In this document: positions 19,285 to 29,897 of the stretch, in pieces | Layout: every line of letters begins with the position of its first letter | Numbering within the stretch: the stretch's first letter is position 1 | Assembly: GCF_001623565.1 (NCBI RefSeq) | Contig: NZ_CP015196.1 | Span: 2,067,501 to 2,131,500 of the forward strand | DNA from: Streptococcus marmotae | GTDB lineage: Bacteria; Bacillota; Bacilli; Lactobacillales; Streptococcaceae | DNA length: 64,000 nt | Direction: 5' to 3' | Translations under genes and position numbers: made by a program | The notes under the pieces: model-generated | Told to the model about the DNA's origin: nothing | Seen by the model: the letters and a program-made list of their open reading frames with translations, nothing else | The model's database searches: none

Positions 19285-20265
19285 CTAGCTACTTCTTTTC
19301 ACTAACTGTTCCGTTATATTGTGTAATAGGTCTTTGGCTGGGTGATTTGGCAACTGTTCAATCGCAGATACTGCTTTTTGTGTAAAGCGCTCTGCTAGCT
19401 TCCTTGCCTGCTCCAATCCCCCTTCTTGTTTCATTAAAGCAACAACAGCCTGCACATCTTCTTCTGTCATATCCTCCCGCTTATCCAAATAAGGACGAAA
19501 GGCGGTAGGATTTTTTTGTAGAGCACACAAGAGGGGCAAGTTGTAAATACCTTGACCAATATCTTCCAAGACAGGCTTATTTAATGCAGATTGTTCTTCT
19601 GTATAGTCTAGCAAATCGTCAATCATCTGAAAGGCCATACCAATATAAAAGCCGATGTGCCCTGCCAAGCGGATTATTTCCTGATCTGCGCCACCAAAGT
19701 AGGCACCTTCTCGACTCGCCAGCTTAAATAAAGCAGCGGTTTTCCCAGCAGTAGCTCGTAAATAGGCATGGACGGTTTGTGCTTGATTGTAATAGGCAGA
19801 CATCTGATCAAGCTCACCAACTAGTATTTTCTTCATTGCCTTGGCGTTGACATTCATATAAGGAGAACCAGGCATAGACTCTAGGAGTAAGGCAAAAAAG
19901 ACGGTAAAGAGCAAGTCTCCTGTGTAGACGGCAACATCCTTACCAAATCGACTTTGAATCGTCACCTGTCCCCGCCGTAGCGGAGAATCATCGATAATAT
20001 CATCATGAACCAAAGTTGCCAAATGCAGGACCTCAAGAGAGGCTGCAACGGTTAGCAACTTGTCCTCATCGAGTCTTGGTGTATCGCCAAATTCCTCAAA
20101 TAAAAAGAAAAAAGCAGGGCGAAGGTACTTTCCACCTGCGCCATTTAACTCCACTAGTGCCTGCTTAATCCCCGTATGTCGTATGTGGACCTTCTTTTCA
20201 ATCAAGGTCCTCACGCTGTCAAGTTTTTCCTCCAAACCCTCATAGCGACTCCAATACGCTGCCAT
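19285..20265 (-). CDS. polyprenyl diphosphate synthase
   Basis: 326 residues of trans-isoprenyl diphosphate synthase. The two aspartate-rich motifs that bind Mg-diphosphate are at 88-92 (DDIID) and 216-220 (DDLLD), with GGKYLRP near residue 44 for IPP binding. Length and sequence resemble the large subunit of hexa/heptaprenyl synthases, which supply the side chain of menaquinone-type quinones. No quinone genes are nearby, so the product chain length is not known. The gene stands alone; its start follows AAGGAGATT. Confidence 0.85.
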   Translation of the reverse strand: MAAYWSRYEGLEEKLDSVRTLIEKKVHIRHTGIKQALVELNGAGGKYLRPAFFFLFEEFGDTPRLDEDKLLTVAASLEVLHLATLVHDDIIDDSPLRRGQVTIQSRFGKDVAVYTGDLLFTVFFALLLESMPGSPYMNVNAKAMKKILVGELDQMSAYYNQAQTVHAYLRATAGKTAALFKLASREGAYFGGADQEIIRLAGHIGFYIGMAFQMIDDLLDYTEEQSALNKPVLEDIGQGIYNLPLLCALQKNPTAFRPYLDKREDMTEEDVQAVVALMKQEGGLEQARKLAERFTQKAVSAIEQLPNHPAKDLLHNITEQLVKRSS

Positions 20266-20502
20266 TTCCTAATCTCCTTGATTCCTAACTGCTCTCTATT
20301 TTACATTATTTAGGCTGTAATAGCTAGTACTGCATGTTAGAAATTTTATTGACATCTTTCTTATTTAAGCATTAATCAAGTGTATCTGATAGGATAAGCA
20401 CAATTTATGTTGTATAAGGGTGTTGCATCTCCTGCTTTACAAAACCAACTTTTGCCCATACTCCTCAAAAACGATCCACTAGTTTATCACAACAAAACAT
20501 AA

Positions 20503-20552
20503 GAAAAACACTTCTTCAAAACTAGTGCAAACTAGAAATAGAAGTGTTTTCT
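20503..20552. terminator. hairpin terminator of the beta-glucoside operon
   Basis: AAAACACTTC pairs with GAAGTGTTTT around a 26-nt loop, with T-rich DNA beyond the stem on both strands. It lies about 105 bp past the GPH transporter stop. I see nothing else in the gap 20266-20655. Confidence 0.7.
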
Positions 20553-20655
20553 TGATTGCCAAAAAATATTCACGTACATTCCTTATCGTCATACGGCTCT
20601 AAAAACATCACTGCTCCTTGTTTTAGAAATATTATGACAATACCTTTAGTTGACA

Positions 20656-22047
20656 TTATTCATTGACTTGATAGGCCTTTCTTTTAAGGGTTAATGCCTC
20701 TTCAATAACCACTTGTTGTTGATCAAGCTTAAAGAATTTTGTGACACTGTATGCCATTAGCAGCATTCCAATCATCGGAATGATACTAAATAATAATCGA
20801 ATCATGATTAGGGATGTTTCTGATTGTACAGAAGTTGAACCAGAATAACCAGCTATACCTAGTAGTATGCCTAACAAAGCCGATCCTAAACCGCCTCCAA
20901 TTTTTGCAAATGCCCCTCCTAATAGTCCAACCGAACTATCCAAGCGAGCGAGTCCGATATACTCATTGTAATCAGCCATTTGAACAGATAAATTTGCCTG
21001 TAAAGAAACAAATGGAAACTGTCCAACTCCTGAAATAAAAGCTCCTAGGAGCAAGAGAGGGATATTTTTGCCTGCAAAGAAATACAATAAATATCCTACA
21101 GCACTAACGACTGCTCCTCCTGCAATCATTTGAGATACCGAATACTTTTTCATCAACATTGGAAAAAGGAGCGTAACAGGCAATGCCAAAATTCCGATAA
21201 ATTGAATGGTACTATAGAGACCGATATCTCCTACAATATATGTAAAATAATAGGTTGCAGCATTCATTCCGATTACAATGTTATAAAAACCTGCCATACC
21301 AGCTGTTGCCCAAGTAAATTTATTTCGTTTTAACATGACCAATACATCTTTGAATGCCACCTTTTCGTAGCCACTCGCGGCATCAAGAAACGGATCTTCT
21401 TTGATAATGAAAAATCGACCTAACCCAATAACTAATAAAGGTAGAGCATAAATCAATAGTAAAGACTTCCATCCTTCCGGACTGGTAGCAAGTTTAGCCA
21501 TCATGATTGGGAATGAAACAGATACTACAATACCTCCGATCATGGTTAACAAACCACCGTAGATACCAACTTTAGCAATTTTTTCATTATCATTATCAAA
21601 AGCTCGAATCATATAAGGTGTTTGACAAGCCAACAGTAAGGTTGTAAAAATCGAGAACACCATAGTATACATGAAAAACACCCAAATTGCTTTTATTGTC
21701 AAGCTCCAGCTAACAGGTGTGTAAAATAGTGCTAGAGTACACAACCAAACCCCAACAATACACCATTCATACGGGCGGCCTTTCCCCCATTTTGTTTTTG
21801 TATTGTCTACAATGAAAGACGCCACAAAATCCGTTACACCATCAAACAATTTACTAAGCAGTATTAAAGAACCAACTAAAGTAGCAGGCATTTTCAGAGT
21901 ATCTGTGCAAAATATCATTAAATAGCCTATAATAATTGTATTTGCCGCAACCGAAACAGCTCGACTAGCCCATCCAACTGTCTTGACAAAGCCGATAGTT
22001 TTTTTATCCTGATTTTCGTGAACCGATGCTGAATTTTTCTTAAACAT
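20656..22047 (-). CDS. GPH-family (glycoside-pentoside-hexuronide) sugar:cation symporter
   Basis: 463 residues with twelve predicted membrane helices and family sequence such as SKLFDGVTDFVASFIVDNT and GKGRPYEW. It imports unphosphorylated glycosides with a cation. I chose the ATG at 22047 because GGAGG lies 8 bp upstream; it overlaps the end of the GH3 gene by 8 bp, implying coupled translation. With GH1 and GH3 it forms an uptake-and-hydrolysis operon for beta-glucosides. Confidence 0.9.
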   Translation of the reverse strand: MFKKNSASVHENQDKKTIGFVKTVGWASRAVSVAANTIIIGYLMIFCTDTLKMPATLVGSLILLSKLFDGVTDFVASFIVDNTKTKWGKGRPYEWCIVGVWLCTLALFYTPVSWSLTIKAIWVFFMYTMVFSIFTTLLLACQTPYMIRAFDNDNEKIAKVGIYGGLLTMIGGIVVSVSFPIMMAKLATSPEGWKSLLLIYALPLLVIGLGRFFIIKEDPFLDAASGYEKVAFKDVLVMLKRNKFTWATAGMAGFYNIVIGMNAATYYFTYIVGDIGLYSTIQFIGILALPVTLLFPMLMKKYSVSQMIAGGAVVSAVGYLLYFFAGKNIPLLLLGAFISGVGQFPFVSLQANLSVQMADYNEYIGLARLDSSVGLLGGAFAKIGGGLGSALLGILLGIAGYSGSTSVQSETSLIMIRLLFSIIPMIGMLLMAYSVTKFFKLDQQQVVIEEALTLKRKAYQVNE

Positions 22048-24742
22048 TTTGAGTTCCTCCACATCTTTTTTGAACAACAGATAACAGTCTACCAATATTA
22101 TCTTTCAATCTTAATACATCAATCTCTCCCCTTTTAACAGCATCTAGTAAAGGTTTTGTATAGGTGTCATCTGTAGATCCAGGTGTTAACCAAGTATTTC
22201 CCCCTGCAACAGCTTTTACGATATCCACTGAATCATATGAATTCCAGTCTGTCATGACAAAACCTTCAAATCCAAATTCCTGTCTAAAAATACCTTGTAA
22301 TAATTCTTCATCCTCAGCCGTAAAAACGCCGTTACAAGCATTATAGGCTGTCATTATTGAATCTGGCTTGTGAATCGACATGGCAATTTCAAATACTTTG
22401 AGATAAATTTCTCTGAGAGCACGCTCGCTAATAAAACTATGATTCCGTTTACGCGATGACTCACAATTATTTGCAACAACATGTTTATAACAGCTAGAAA
22501 TACCGTTTTCTTCTAAGCCCTTTGCATGAAAACCAGCCATATAACCTGCTAATAGTGGGTCTTCGCTATAATATTCTGGATGGCGACCATTCAATGGATC
22601 GCGATGAATATTCATCGCAGGTGCCAGAATCATCTGAATATCTTGCTCTTTTGCTTCTTTTGCAATGACTTCACCAACTTGGTAAGACAAGGTTGTATTC
22701 CAGCTTGAACAAACTGTGTTACTACAAGGCATACCAATATTTGGATTGTGGACATTGACACCATTGTTACCATCTGATACGGCAAACCGTGGTAGATTTC
22801 TGTTTTCTAAAAGATATATTCGACCGGCTTCTCCTGTCTCGTGCATCCCCCATCCTGCAGAAGCACAGACACTAAGTCTTGTCAATTCTTCAATGGTGTA
22901 ATCTGAAACCAAATCAGTATACTCATTTTCCCTTGGAATAAACTGTTGACGTATAGCAGTTGGCGTCAAACTTGTATACTCTTTCTTTTGACCTGACTTT
23001 TGTCCTTTAGGGAACGAAACACCTTTTTTTGATATTGTATCAATCTCTACAGGCGGAAGCATATAATGATGAGATTCTTTATAAATTACTTTCTCAGGAA
23101 TTGTCAATGCCCCAACTACTGTTGTTTGTTGGACATCTGTTCCTACTAAAATATTGTAATTCCCTGCTTCTAACACCCAATTAGCAGATTGAACATCAAA
23201 GGAAGTTAATGATTCTTTTTCGACTGTCAATATTATTTCTTGACTTTCTCCACTTGCTAATAACTCTGTTTTTGCGAATGCGACTAAACGCTTGTCTGGT
23301 TGCTCCAACATTCCATCTGGGATAGACACATATACTTGAATAATATCTTTTCCTGAATAATTACCAATATTTGTGACGTTAACCTTCAATTGATTCTGTT
23401 CAAACCTTGTTTCCCATCTAAATTGTGTGTAAGAAAGGCCAAATCCAAATGGAAATGCAACGTTTTTCTTAAAAGTTTCAAAATATCTGTAGCCAACATA
23501 AATGTCTTCTTCATAAAAAGTATCAATAAAATATGGAGAATCTGCCTTGGCTTTTGGATCCCCATCAGCTGGTTGATAGAAATTAGGACTCGAAGGATAA
23601 TCATAATAGTCCAAAGCCCAGGTATCTGGTAGTTTAGCAGATGGCGTAACTCGCCCATCCAAAATTTCGACAAGTGCCTTTCCACCTAACATACCAGGGA
23701 ATCCACACCACAACAAAGCATCCACCTGATATGCTTCTGCCCAAGACACATCGATTGGGTAACCTGAATTAATAACGACAATCAGAGAATCCGAATTTTG
23801 TCGCAATGATTTTAGTTGTTCCTCTTCTTCAGTTGTTAAGTAGTATTCTCCGAGTTTGGCTTCATTATCAAAATTTTCACCTGAGGCTCGGCTAATCACC
23901 AACAAACCTATCGCAGCATCTGAGGAACGAGTAAAATCAGAAAACTCATCAATCGCACGTCGGAGGTTAATATGATACCTTGGATTAATTTTTCCAGCAC
24001 CTACAGCTGCTAAGCGAAATTGATTTTCGTTCACAATATTTAAGGCACTATCCTTTGGTAGCGGTAAAACATTATTCTTATTCTTTAGTAGTACAATTCC
24101 TTCTCTAGCAGCTTGCAGAGCAATAGCATCATGTTCTTGATATTCAGGATTTATCCTTGTTTTTTCTTTCGTATGAACCGTAATTGTTTGAGGATCCATC
24201 TGATTGCCATCACTATCCACATATCCCTCAATAAGAAGCTCATAATCTGTATTGTAGTTTAAACAAATATCCCTTAATGGAATTCCTAACATTTGTACTC
24301 CACCAGCATCTTCTATACTAGTTAATAGTGTGTTTGGTATACGTTCTCCTTTATAATAAACGTTTCCAGGGATTGTGAGATCCATCTCTTTCGTAAATCT
24401 CACAATCAAAGCACCAGCAAATCCCTTTTCGAGCATATAAAATTTTCCGTCTACATCATCAATATCATAAAGAAACGGCTCACTCGTATTCACTTCAGGC
24501 TTAATAGAACGACGATCTCGAATAACTACAGTGACTTCTTCATCATTTGCCAGTTGTAGACAGGCCTTCAAGATATCTTCAAATTCTGGTGCATTGCTAA
24601 TTAAGACTGAAATTGGAACAGCACTAATATATTGATAGTTTGGTCCATCAATCATACCTGGTACATGTGAAGTGAAAAAATCTAACACTTCTTGTTTTTC
24701 CAAAAGTTTATATAGAGGTGTCTCTACTGTATATTTCTGCAT
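22040..24742 (-). CDS. beta-glucosidase/beta-xylosidase, GH3, with swapped domain order
   Basis: 900 residues. After an N-terminal beta-rich region (about 1-190), the alpha/beta sandwich (AAREGIVLLKNKNNVLPL, about 215-440) and the fibronectin III-like domain (about 450-560) come first. The TIM barrel comes last, with SVCASAGWG, ILAPAMNIHRDP, SCYKHVVANN and the nucleophile Asp in FVMTDWNS (about residue 835). Usual GH3 enzymes have barrel first. The reversed order is known from rumen bacteria such as Ruminococcus albus. No signal peptide. It lies 9 bp after GH1. Confidence 0.9.
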   Translation of the reverse strand: MQKYTVETPLYKLLEKQEVLDFFTSHVPGMIDGPNYQYISAVPISVLISNAPEFEDILKACLQLANDEEVTVVIRDRRSIKPEVNTSEPFLYDIDDVDGKFYMLEKGFAGALIVRFTKEMDLTIPGNVYYKGERIPNTLLTSIEDAGGVQMLGIPLRDICLNYNTDYELLIEGYVDSDGNQMDPQTITVHTKEKTRINPEYQEHDAIALQAAREGIVLLKNKNNVLPLPKDSALNIVNENQFRLAAVGAGKINPRYHINLRRAIDEFSDFTRSSDAAIGLLVISRASGENFDNEAKLGEYYLTTEEEEQLKSLRQNSDSLIVVINSGYPIDVSWAEAYQVDALLWCGFPGMLGGKALVEILDGRVTPSAKLPDTWALDYYDYPSSPNFYQPADGDPKAKADSPYFIDTFYEEDIYVGYRYFETFKKNVAFPFGFGLSYTQFRWETRFEQNQLKVNVTNIGNYSGKDIIQVYVSIPDGMLEQPDKRLVAFAKTELLASGESQEIILTVEKESLTSFDVQSANWVLEAGNYNILVGTDVQQTTVVGALTIPEKVIYKESHHYMLPPVEIDTISKKGVSFPKGQKSGQKKEYTSLTPTAIRQQFIPRENEYTDLVSDYTIEELTRLSVCASAGWGMHETGEAGRIYLLENRNLPRFAVSDGNNGVNVHNPNIGMPCSNTVCSSWNTTLSYQVGEVIAKEAKEQDIQMILAPAMNIHRDPLNGRHPEYYSEDPLLAGYMAGFHAKGLEENGISSCYKHVVANNCESSRKRNHSFISERALREIYLKVFEIAMSIHKPDSIMTAYNACNGVFTAEDEELLQGIFRQEFGFEGFVMTDWNSYDSVDIVKAVAGGNTWLTPGSTDDTYTKPLLDAVKRGEIDVLRLKDNIGRLLSVVQKRCGGTQNV

Positions 24743-24751
24743 AGTCTTCTC

Positions 24752-26020
24752 CTATTCGAATATCTCTTTCCCAGCTTGTCCTAAGAACAGTAAACTATCT
24801 TTAATCTGTCTATTTTTACTCTTGCGGTCTACACCAATCAAACCAAATTTCATACCAAATCCTCTTTGCCATTCAAAATTATCTAATAGACTCCAATATA
24901 GATAGCCCATTAACGGTATTCCTTCTTGACGACATATATGTAATTCCTTTAAAGCAGTGTCAATAAATTGAATCCTCATCGCATCGTCTTCAGTCGCTAC
25001 ACCATTTTCTGTCACAAATATTTTTCCATCAAATTCTTTTGCGACTTTCCGAACAACATTAGCAATCCCTTGAGGGTAATATTCATACCCCATTTGAGTT
25101 AATATACTTCCATCAGGAGCGGACTGTGAGCCATTTTTATCAATAATCACTCTAGTATAATTTTGAACGCCGAGAAAGTCATCGTCTTCGATAGCAGATT
25201 TAAAATCTCGAAAATCATTTTGCCATTTTTCTTCTGCTTCATTTAGTGCTTCCGCCGAGTCATCACCCAACTGTATATCATAAAGACTTAAAGTCAACCC
25301 GACTTTTAATTGATTATTAACGGCCTTTATTTTTTTCCGAGCTTTCATGTGTGCCAATCGAATCACATCGTTTCCAAAATCAGTTCTCATTGACAAAAAT
25401 GTATTTGCAATCTCTCCTTCAGGAAATCCCAGAATTTCTCTAGCCTCATCTTGCTCTTTTTGTAAATCAGCTGGCAAAGCAAGATTTAGCCCAACCTGAG
25501 GATCGATTCCCATTTGTCTCATAAACATTTTTGCTACTTCAGCAATTTGAACCCCCATGTTTGCTTCATTTATTGTACAGATATATGTTAATTCTGAACC
25601 TAATTCTTTCGCAATCAATTCTGCGTAATTTGCGAAATAGGTGGCTGTTTGAGAGTTTTCCCATCCGCCTTCTCCGATTAACCATGCTGGACTAGAAAAG
25701 TGATGTAATGTGACAATTGGCTCAAGCCCCTGTTTTTTACAATAGGAAATGACATCTCGATAATGTTGTATTTCGCTTTTATCGATTGTTCCTTTTTGAG
25801 GTTCTATCCGAGCCCACTCAATAGAAAAACGGTATGCATTTAAACCAGCCTCTTTCATGTAATCAATATCTTCTTGATATCTTTCATAATGCTCACATGC
25901 TTCTAACGATGGTTCGGTAAAACTTGTATGTTCTAAATTTTCCATCACCCAGAAATCGCTGTGCAGATTATTTCCTTCAACTTGGTGAGCAGCCGTTGCA
26001 GCTCCAATGTAAAAATCCAT
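24752..26020 (-). CDS. beta-glucosidase, GH1
   Basis: 422 residues. The acid/base Glu is in TINEANMG, and the nucleophile Glu in FVTENGVAT. HQVEGNNLHSDFW near the N-terminus is the GH1 opening. Pairing with a GPH symporter rather than a PTS suggests an unphosphorylated substrate, although 6-phospho-beta-glucosidase belongs to the same family. First gene of the operon; the start follows AAAGGAGG. Confidence 0.9.
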   Translation of the reverse strand: MDFYIGAATAAHQVEGNNLHSDFWVMENLEHTSFTEPSLEACEHYERYQEDIDYMKEAGLNAYRFSIEWARIEPQKGTIDKSEIQHYRDVISYCKKQGLEPIVTLHHFSSPAWLIGEGGWENSQTATYFANYAELIAKELGSELTYICTINEANMGVQIAEVAKMFMRQMGIDPQVGLNLALPADLQKEQDEAREILGFPEGEIANTFLSMRTDFGNDVIRLAHMKARKKIKAVNNQLKVGLTLSLYDIQLGDDSAEALNEAEEKWQNDFRDFKSAIEDDDFLGVQNYTRVIIDKNGSQSAPDGSILTQMGYEYYPQGIANVVRKVAKEFDGKIFVTENGVATEDDAMRIQFIDTALKELHICRQEGIPLMGYLYWSLLDNFEWQRGFGMKFGLIGVDRKSKNRQIKDSLLFLGQAGKEIFE

Positions 26021-26033
26021 AACATCCTCCTTT

Positions 26034-26047
26034 TGTAAACGCTTGCT
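26034..26047 (-). promoter_or_regulatory. cre box of the GH1-GH3-GPH operon
   Basis: TGTAAACGCTTGCT on the plus strand fits the CcpA consensus TGWAARCGYTWNCW at all 14 positions. It lies 14 bp before the GH1 start, where CcpA binding would block elongation or initiation. Confidence 0.85.
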
Positions 26048-26187
26048 TTATGCTTTCTTATATTGTACAATACCAATAAGAAAACAGTTATCATTATTTT
26101 GTTTTTTCTATAACATTTTTGCTTAATGTGGATAGTTGGCTAAATTTTAACAGAAAAAACAAAATAATACTATTTAGTGAGGTAGCC

Positions 26188-27384
26188 ATGGAAGAAATCA
26201 GCTTTTTAAAAACATTGATAAGTTATGCTTATCATTTAGATTTAGTTTGTTACGATAGACTAGAAAATCCATCTAGCGATAATAATCCTTTACTAAACAT
26301 ACTACTAACTGAAGAAAATCTAGTTCACAAAGCCCTTGTCCAAGGTCTAGCAACGGATAAACCATTCATTTTATCAAATCAGATTAATTTAACTTGGTTT
26401 GTTGCTATTGAAAAAGAAAATAATGAGTTGAAGAACGTTTTCTTTTTAGGTCCTGTATATTTATCAGACCCTGACCCTGTCCCGATATCTCATTATGTGC
26501 AACAGCTGGCTATTTCCTTTTCAAATAGAATTGAATTAGAGAATTATCTGAAAAACATTCCTGTTACACCAATACTATCGCTCCTCCAAAATGGTATGAT
26601 GCTTCATTATACATTAACGAAAGAAAAAATTGCCCTTCATCAAATTTTAGCAGAGAATCGTTCCGAAGAAAAAATTCCTTCCCATCATTCGGAGAACTCG
26701 CCTAATCACAGTGCCTGGTTGATTGAATCACAAATTATGCAATTAGTTGAAGAAGGGAATTCGAATTTTCGGGAAAAACTTAGTGAATTATCCCTTAACC
26801 GAAATGTTGGGCATCTTAGCAATAATGATTCTCTAAGACAGGTAAAAAATATGATATTAGCAAGCGTTGTACTTGTATCTCGAGCAGCCATAAGAGGAGG
26901 ACTCAGCCCAGCAATTGCCTACCCTCTCAGCGATTATTATATTCGTTCTACTGAAAAATGTCAGACGATTTCTGAACTCACAAATATTAACAATATTATG
27001 ATGGAAGACTTTGTAAATCGTGTCCATCAAACGAAAGAATCTCCTATAAAAAATAAATATTTACTGATTGTACGTGATTATATTGATAGTCATTTAGATA
27101 AACCACTTTCTGTTGAAGAACTGGCTCAACTGGTTAACTATTCACCTTATTATCTCACTAGAAAATTTAAAAAAGAATTTAATATTGATATCATTCATTA
27201 TATCCAGCAAGCAAGGCTCGCTTATTCTTTAGATTTAATCCGATACAGTCAAATGTCGATTCAGGATATCAGTCAACAATTATATTTTTCATCACCAAGC
27301 TATTTTTCTAAATTATTCAAAGAATATTATCAGTGCACACCTAACACCTATCGAAAAGACTATCAGCTGCCTCCTAATAAATAA
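26188..27384 (+). CDS. AraC-family regulator of the beta-glucoside operon
   Basis: 398 residues: a long N-terminal sensor region (about 1-280) without a motif I recognise, then a C-terminal AraC DNA-binding domain with two helix-turn-helix motifs (VNYSPYYLTRKFKKEF and LYFSSPSYFSKLFKEYY). It is divergent from GH1 and probably its activator. The ATG at 26188 has GAGGTAG before it. The frame is open upstream to a TTG at 26119 that lacks a ribosome site. Confidence 0.82.
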   Translation: MEEISFLKTLISYAYHLDLVCYDRLENPSSDNNPLLNILLTEENLVHKALVQGLATDKPFILSNQINLTWFVAIEKENNELKNVFFLGPVYLSDPDPVPISHYVQQLAISFSNRIELENYLKNIPVTPILSLLQNGMMLHYTLTKEKIALHQILAENRSEEKIPSHHSENSPNHSAWLIESQIMQLVEEGNSNFREKLSELSLNRNVGHLSNNDSLRQVKNMILASVVLVSRAAIRGGLSPAIAYPLSDYYIRSTEKCQTISELTNINNIMMEDFVNRVHQTKESPIKNKYLLIVRDYIDSHLDKPLSVEELAQLVNYSPYYLTRKFKKEFNIDIIHYIQQARLAYSLDLIRYSQMSIQDISQQLYFSSPSYFSKLFKEYYQCTPNTYRKDYQLPPNK

Positions 27385-27514
27385 AAAAGAGAATAAAGCC
27401 TACAATTACTCGCTTTCAAATGTTAATATCAAGATAGAAAAGATTTTTGCAACATTCAAAAACTTTGGGGTCACAAATGAATTTCATTGCTAGAATTATC
27501 AACAGAGAACTAGG

Positions 27515-27649
27515 TTTCTCGTTTCTCGGCTCGTGAAAAAACAATCCACCTTTCTAACCACGCTTTTCCATTTGACAAGCGCGGGAAAAACAGTCCGCTG
27601 GACCTTAACTCGCTTTCTCGTTTCTCGGCTCGTGAAAAAACAATCCACC
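27515..27649. repeat. 36-bp direct repeat pair
   Basis: A 36-bp sequence beginning TTTCTCGTTTCTCGGC and ending CAATCCACC occurs exactly at 27515-27550 and 27614-27649, 99 bp apart. The second copy merges into the terminator at 27635. The gap 27385-27700 has no other feature. Confidence 0.75.
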
Positions 27650-27662
27650 GGATTGTTTTTTT
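27635..27662 (+). terminator. terminator before the HAD phosphatase gene
   Basis: AAAAAACAATCC and GGATTGTTTTTT form a 12-bp stem with a 3-nt loop and end in T8. It probably ends the AraC transcript. Confidence 0.8.
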
Positions 27663-27700
27663 ATGCTATACTAGTCTATAGAATACTTGAGGAGGTGTGT

Positions 27701-28516
27701 ATGATTAAATTACTAGCTCTTGATATGGATGGGACCTTGTTGAATAGTCAGAAGCAACTGACCCAACCACAGATTGAGGCGATTCATAAAGCGATTGAAA
27801 TGGGGGTTAAGCTCGTACTGTGTACTGGCAGAATGCTTCCAGGGGTCAAGCCGTATTTTGACCAACTAGGACTGGATGCAGAAAATGAATATGTCATTGT
27901 CAATAATGGCTGCTCCACTCATCAAACGAGTGACTGGAAACTGATTGACTGGGCAGAACTATCCCCTGATGAAATTCGGTATCTAGCAACTTTTATTCCA
28001 GAAAGTGAGATGCAGCTGACCTTATTTGACGAGGAGCATTATTATGTCTTAGAAGATGAACCAAATGAATATTCACGGACAGATGCTCATCTTGTTTTTG
28101 TAGAGCCAACGATTTTAAGCATGGAGAACGCAACCAACCAGAGCCGTCATCTGTTCCAAGCCATGTATGTCGGAACAAAAGAAGCCACTGATGCCTTTGA
28201 AAGCAACTATGCTGACCTACTCCGTAAGGACTTCGATGCCGTACGCTCACAAGATGTCCTACTTGAAATTTTGCCAACAGGTGCCAATAAGGCTTCTGCT
28301 CTCAAAAAGCTTGCAGAACACTTGAGAATCTTACCCGAAGAAATTATGGCGATGGGTGATGCCAATAATGATATTGAAATGTTGGAATTTGCTGGTCTAA
28401 GTATTGCAATGGGCAATGCTAGCGATCTTGTCCAATCGTTGGCAGATGACGTTACGGATACCAATGACTGCGATGGCGTTGCCAAAGCCATTTATAAACA
28501 TATCTTACAGCAATAA
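27701..28516 (+). CDS. Cof-type HAD-superfamily sugar phosphatase
   Basis: 271 residues of the Cof/YidA family (class IIB HAD), cytoplasmic phosphatases of sugar phosphates and flavin phosphates. The catalytic motif is DMDGTLL with Asp8 and Asp10; motif II is CTGR and motif [11 protein letters not shown]. The ATG at 27701 follows GAGGAGGTG; an earlier in-frame start lies in the repeat region and has no ribosome site. An extended -10 (TGC-TATACT, 27664-27672) is 29 bp upstream. Confidence 0.92.
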   Translation: MIKLLALDMDGTLLNSQKQLTQPQIEAIHKAIEMGVKLVLCTGRMLPGVKPYFDQLGLDAENEYVIVNNGCSTHQTSDWKLIDWAELSPDEIRYLATFIPESEMQLTLFDEEHYYVLEDEPNEYSRTDAHLVFVEPTILSMENATNQSRHLFQAMYVGTKEATDAFESNYADLLRKDFDAVRSQDVLLEILPTGANKASALKKLAEHLRILPEEIMAMGDANNDIEMLEFAGLSIAMGNASDLVQSLADDVTDTNDCDGVAKAIYKHILQQ

Positions 28517-28538
28517 AAAATACCAAAAGGAGAAAATC

Positions 28539-29759
28539 ATGAAATACCCTACACTTTTAGAACGATTCCTTGTCTACGTGAAAGAAAATACACGCTCTGA
28601 CGAGACGTCCACTACCACACCTAGTACGCAAAATCAGGTTGAATTTGCCCAAAACATCCTGCTTCCTGAAATGGAACGCATCGGACTTCAAAATGTTCAC
28701 TACTTGCCAAATGGATTTGCCGTAGGAACACTCCCTGCCAATGACCCTACTTTGACACGTAAGATTGGCTTTATTGCCCATATGGATACCGCAGACTTCA
28801 ATGCCGAAGGTGTCAATCCGCAGATTATTGAAAACTATGACGGAAATCCGATTGCCCTTGGGACATCTGGTTTTGAATTGCATCCAAAAGATTTTCCGCA
28901 ATTAAACAACTATCACGGGCAAACCTTGATTACAACAGACGGAACTACCTTGCTTGGTTCTGACGATAAATCAGGAATTGCTGAGATTATGACAGCCATT
29001 GAATACCTGGTAGCTCATCCTGAAATCAAACACTGCGAAATTCGGGTCGGATTTGGTCCAGATGAAGAGATCGGTGTAGGAGCAGATAAATTTGATGTGG
29101 AAGATTTTGATGTTGATTTTGCCTATACGATGGATGGCGGTCCACTCGGCGAACTCCAATACGAAACTTTTAGCGCTGCTGGTGCTAAGATTGATTTCCT
29201 TGGACGAAATGTTCACCCTGGGTCTGCTAAAAATCAAATGATCAATGCCTTCCAACTAGCAATTGACTTCCATAATGCTCTCCCAGAAGCAGATCGCCCA
29301 GAAAAAACAGATGGGTATCAAGGGTTCTTCCATTTGATGGACATGTCAGGAAGCGTTGATCAAGCACAAACAACATACATCATTCGTGATTTTGAAGAAG
29401 CTGATTTTGAAGCCCGCAAACAGTTGATGCTAGATATTGCTGAGAAGATGAATCAAGATTTTGACACACCACGCGTCATCGTCAACCTTCATGACCAATA
29501 CTATAACATGAAGAAAATCATCGAAAAGGATATGACCCCCATTACCATTGCTAAAGAAGTTATGGAAAATCTTGACATCACACCAATCATTGAGCCAGTT
29601 CGTGGTGGAACCGACGGATCAAAAATTTCCTTCATGGGTATTCCAACACCAAATATCTTTGCAGGTGGTGAGAATATGCATGGCCGCTTTGAATTTGTCA
29701 GCCTTGAAACCATGGAAAAAGCTGTCGATGTCATTCTAGGAATTGTGGGACACCAATAA
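28539..29759 (+). CDS. pepT: peptidase T (tripeptide aminopeptidase)
   Basis: 406 residues of the M20B metallopeptidase family, which removes the N-terminal residue from tripeptides in the cytoplasm. Zinc-ligand motifs are visible in order: [16 protein letters not shown] and FGPDEEIG, with PVRGGTDGS near the end. It starts 22 bp after the phosphatase gene with AAAAGGAG before the ATG, so it is probably the second gene of that operon. Confidence 0.96.
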   Translation: MKYPTLLERFLVYVKENTRSDETSTTTPSTQNQVEFAQNILLPEMERIGLQNVHYLPNGFAVGTLPANDPTLTRKIGFIAHMDTADFNAEGVNPQIIENYDGNPIALGTSGFELHPKDFPQLNNYHGQTLITTDGTTLLGSDDKSGIAEIMTAIEYLVAHPEIKHCEIRVGFGPDEEIGVGADKFDVEDFDVDFAYTMDGGPLGELQYETFSAAGAKIDFLGRNVHPGSAKNQMINAFQLAIDFHNALPEADRPEKTDGYQGFFHLMDMSGSVDQAQTTYIIRDFEEADFEARKQLMLDIAEKMNQDFDTPRVIVNLHDQYYNMKKIIEKDMTPITIAKEVMENLDITPIIEPVRGGTDGSKISFMGIPTPNIFAGGENMHGRFEFVSLETMEKAVDVILGIVGHQ

Positions 29760-29773
29760 AAATACAATACGAT

Positions 29774-29806
29774 AAACGCCCTTCAACGCATATTAGGGCG
29801 TTTTTT
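29774..29806 (+). terminator. pepT terminator
   Basis: AAACGCCC pairs with GGGCGTTT and is followed by T6, 14 bp past the pepT stop. Confidence 0.88.
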
Positions 29807-29897
29807 CCCCACCGCAACCAACAGTAGCAAGATGTAAACTGAGCTTTCTTGGCAAATATCCTTGCATTTGCTACAGTAAGGATAGGAGGTGACCTAT

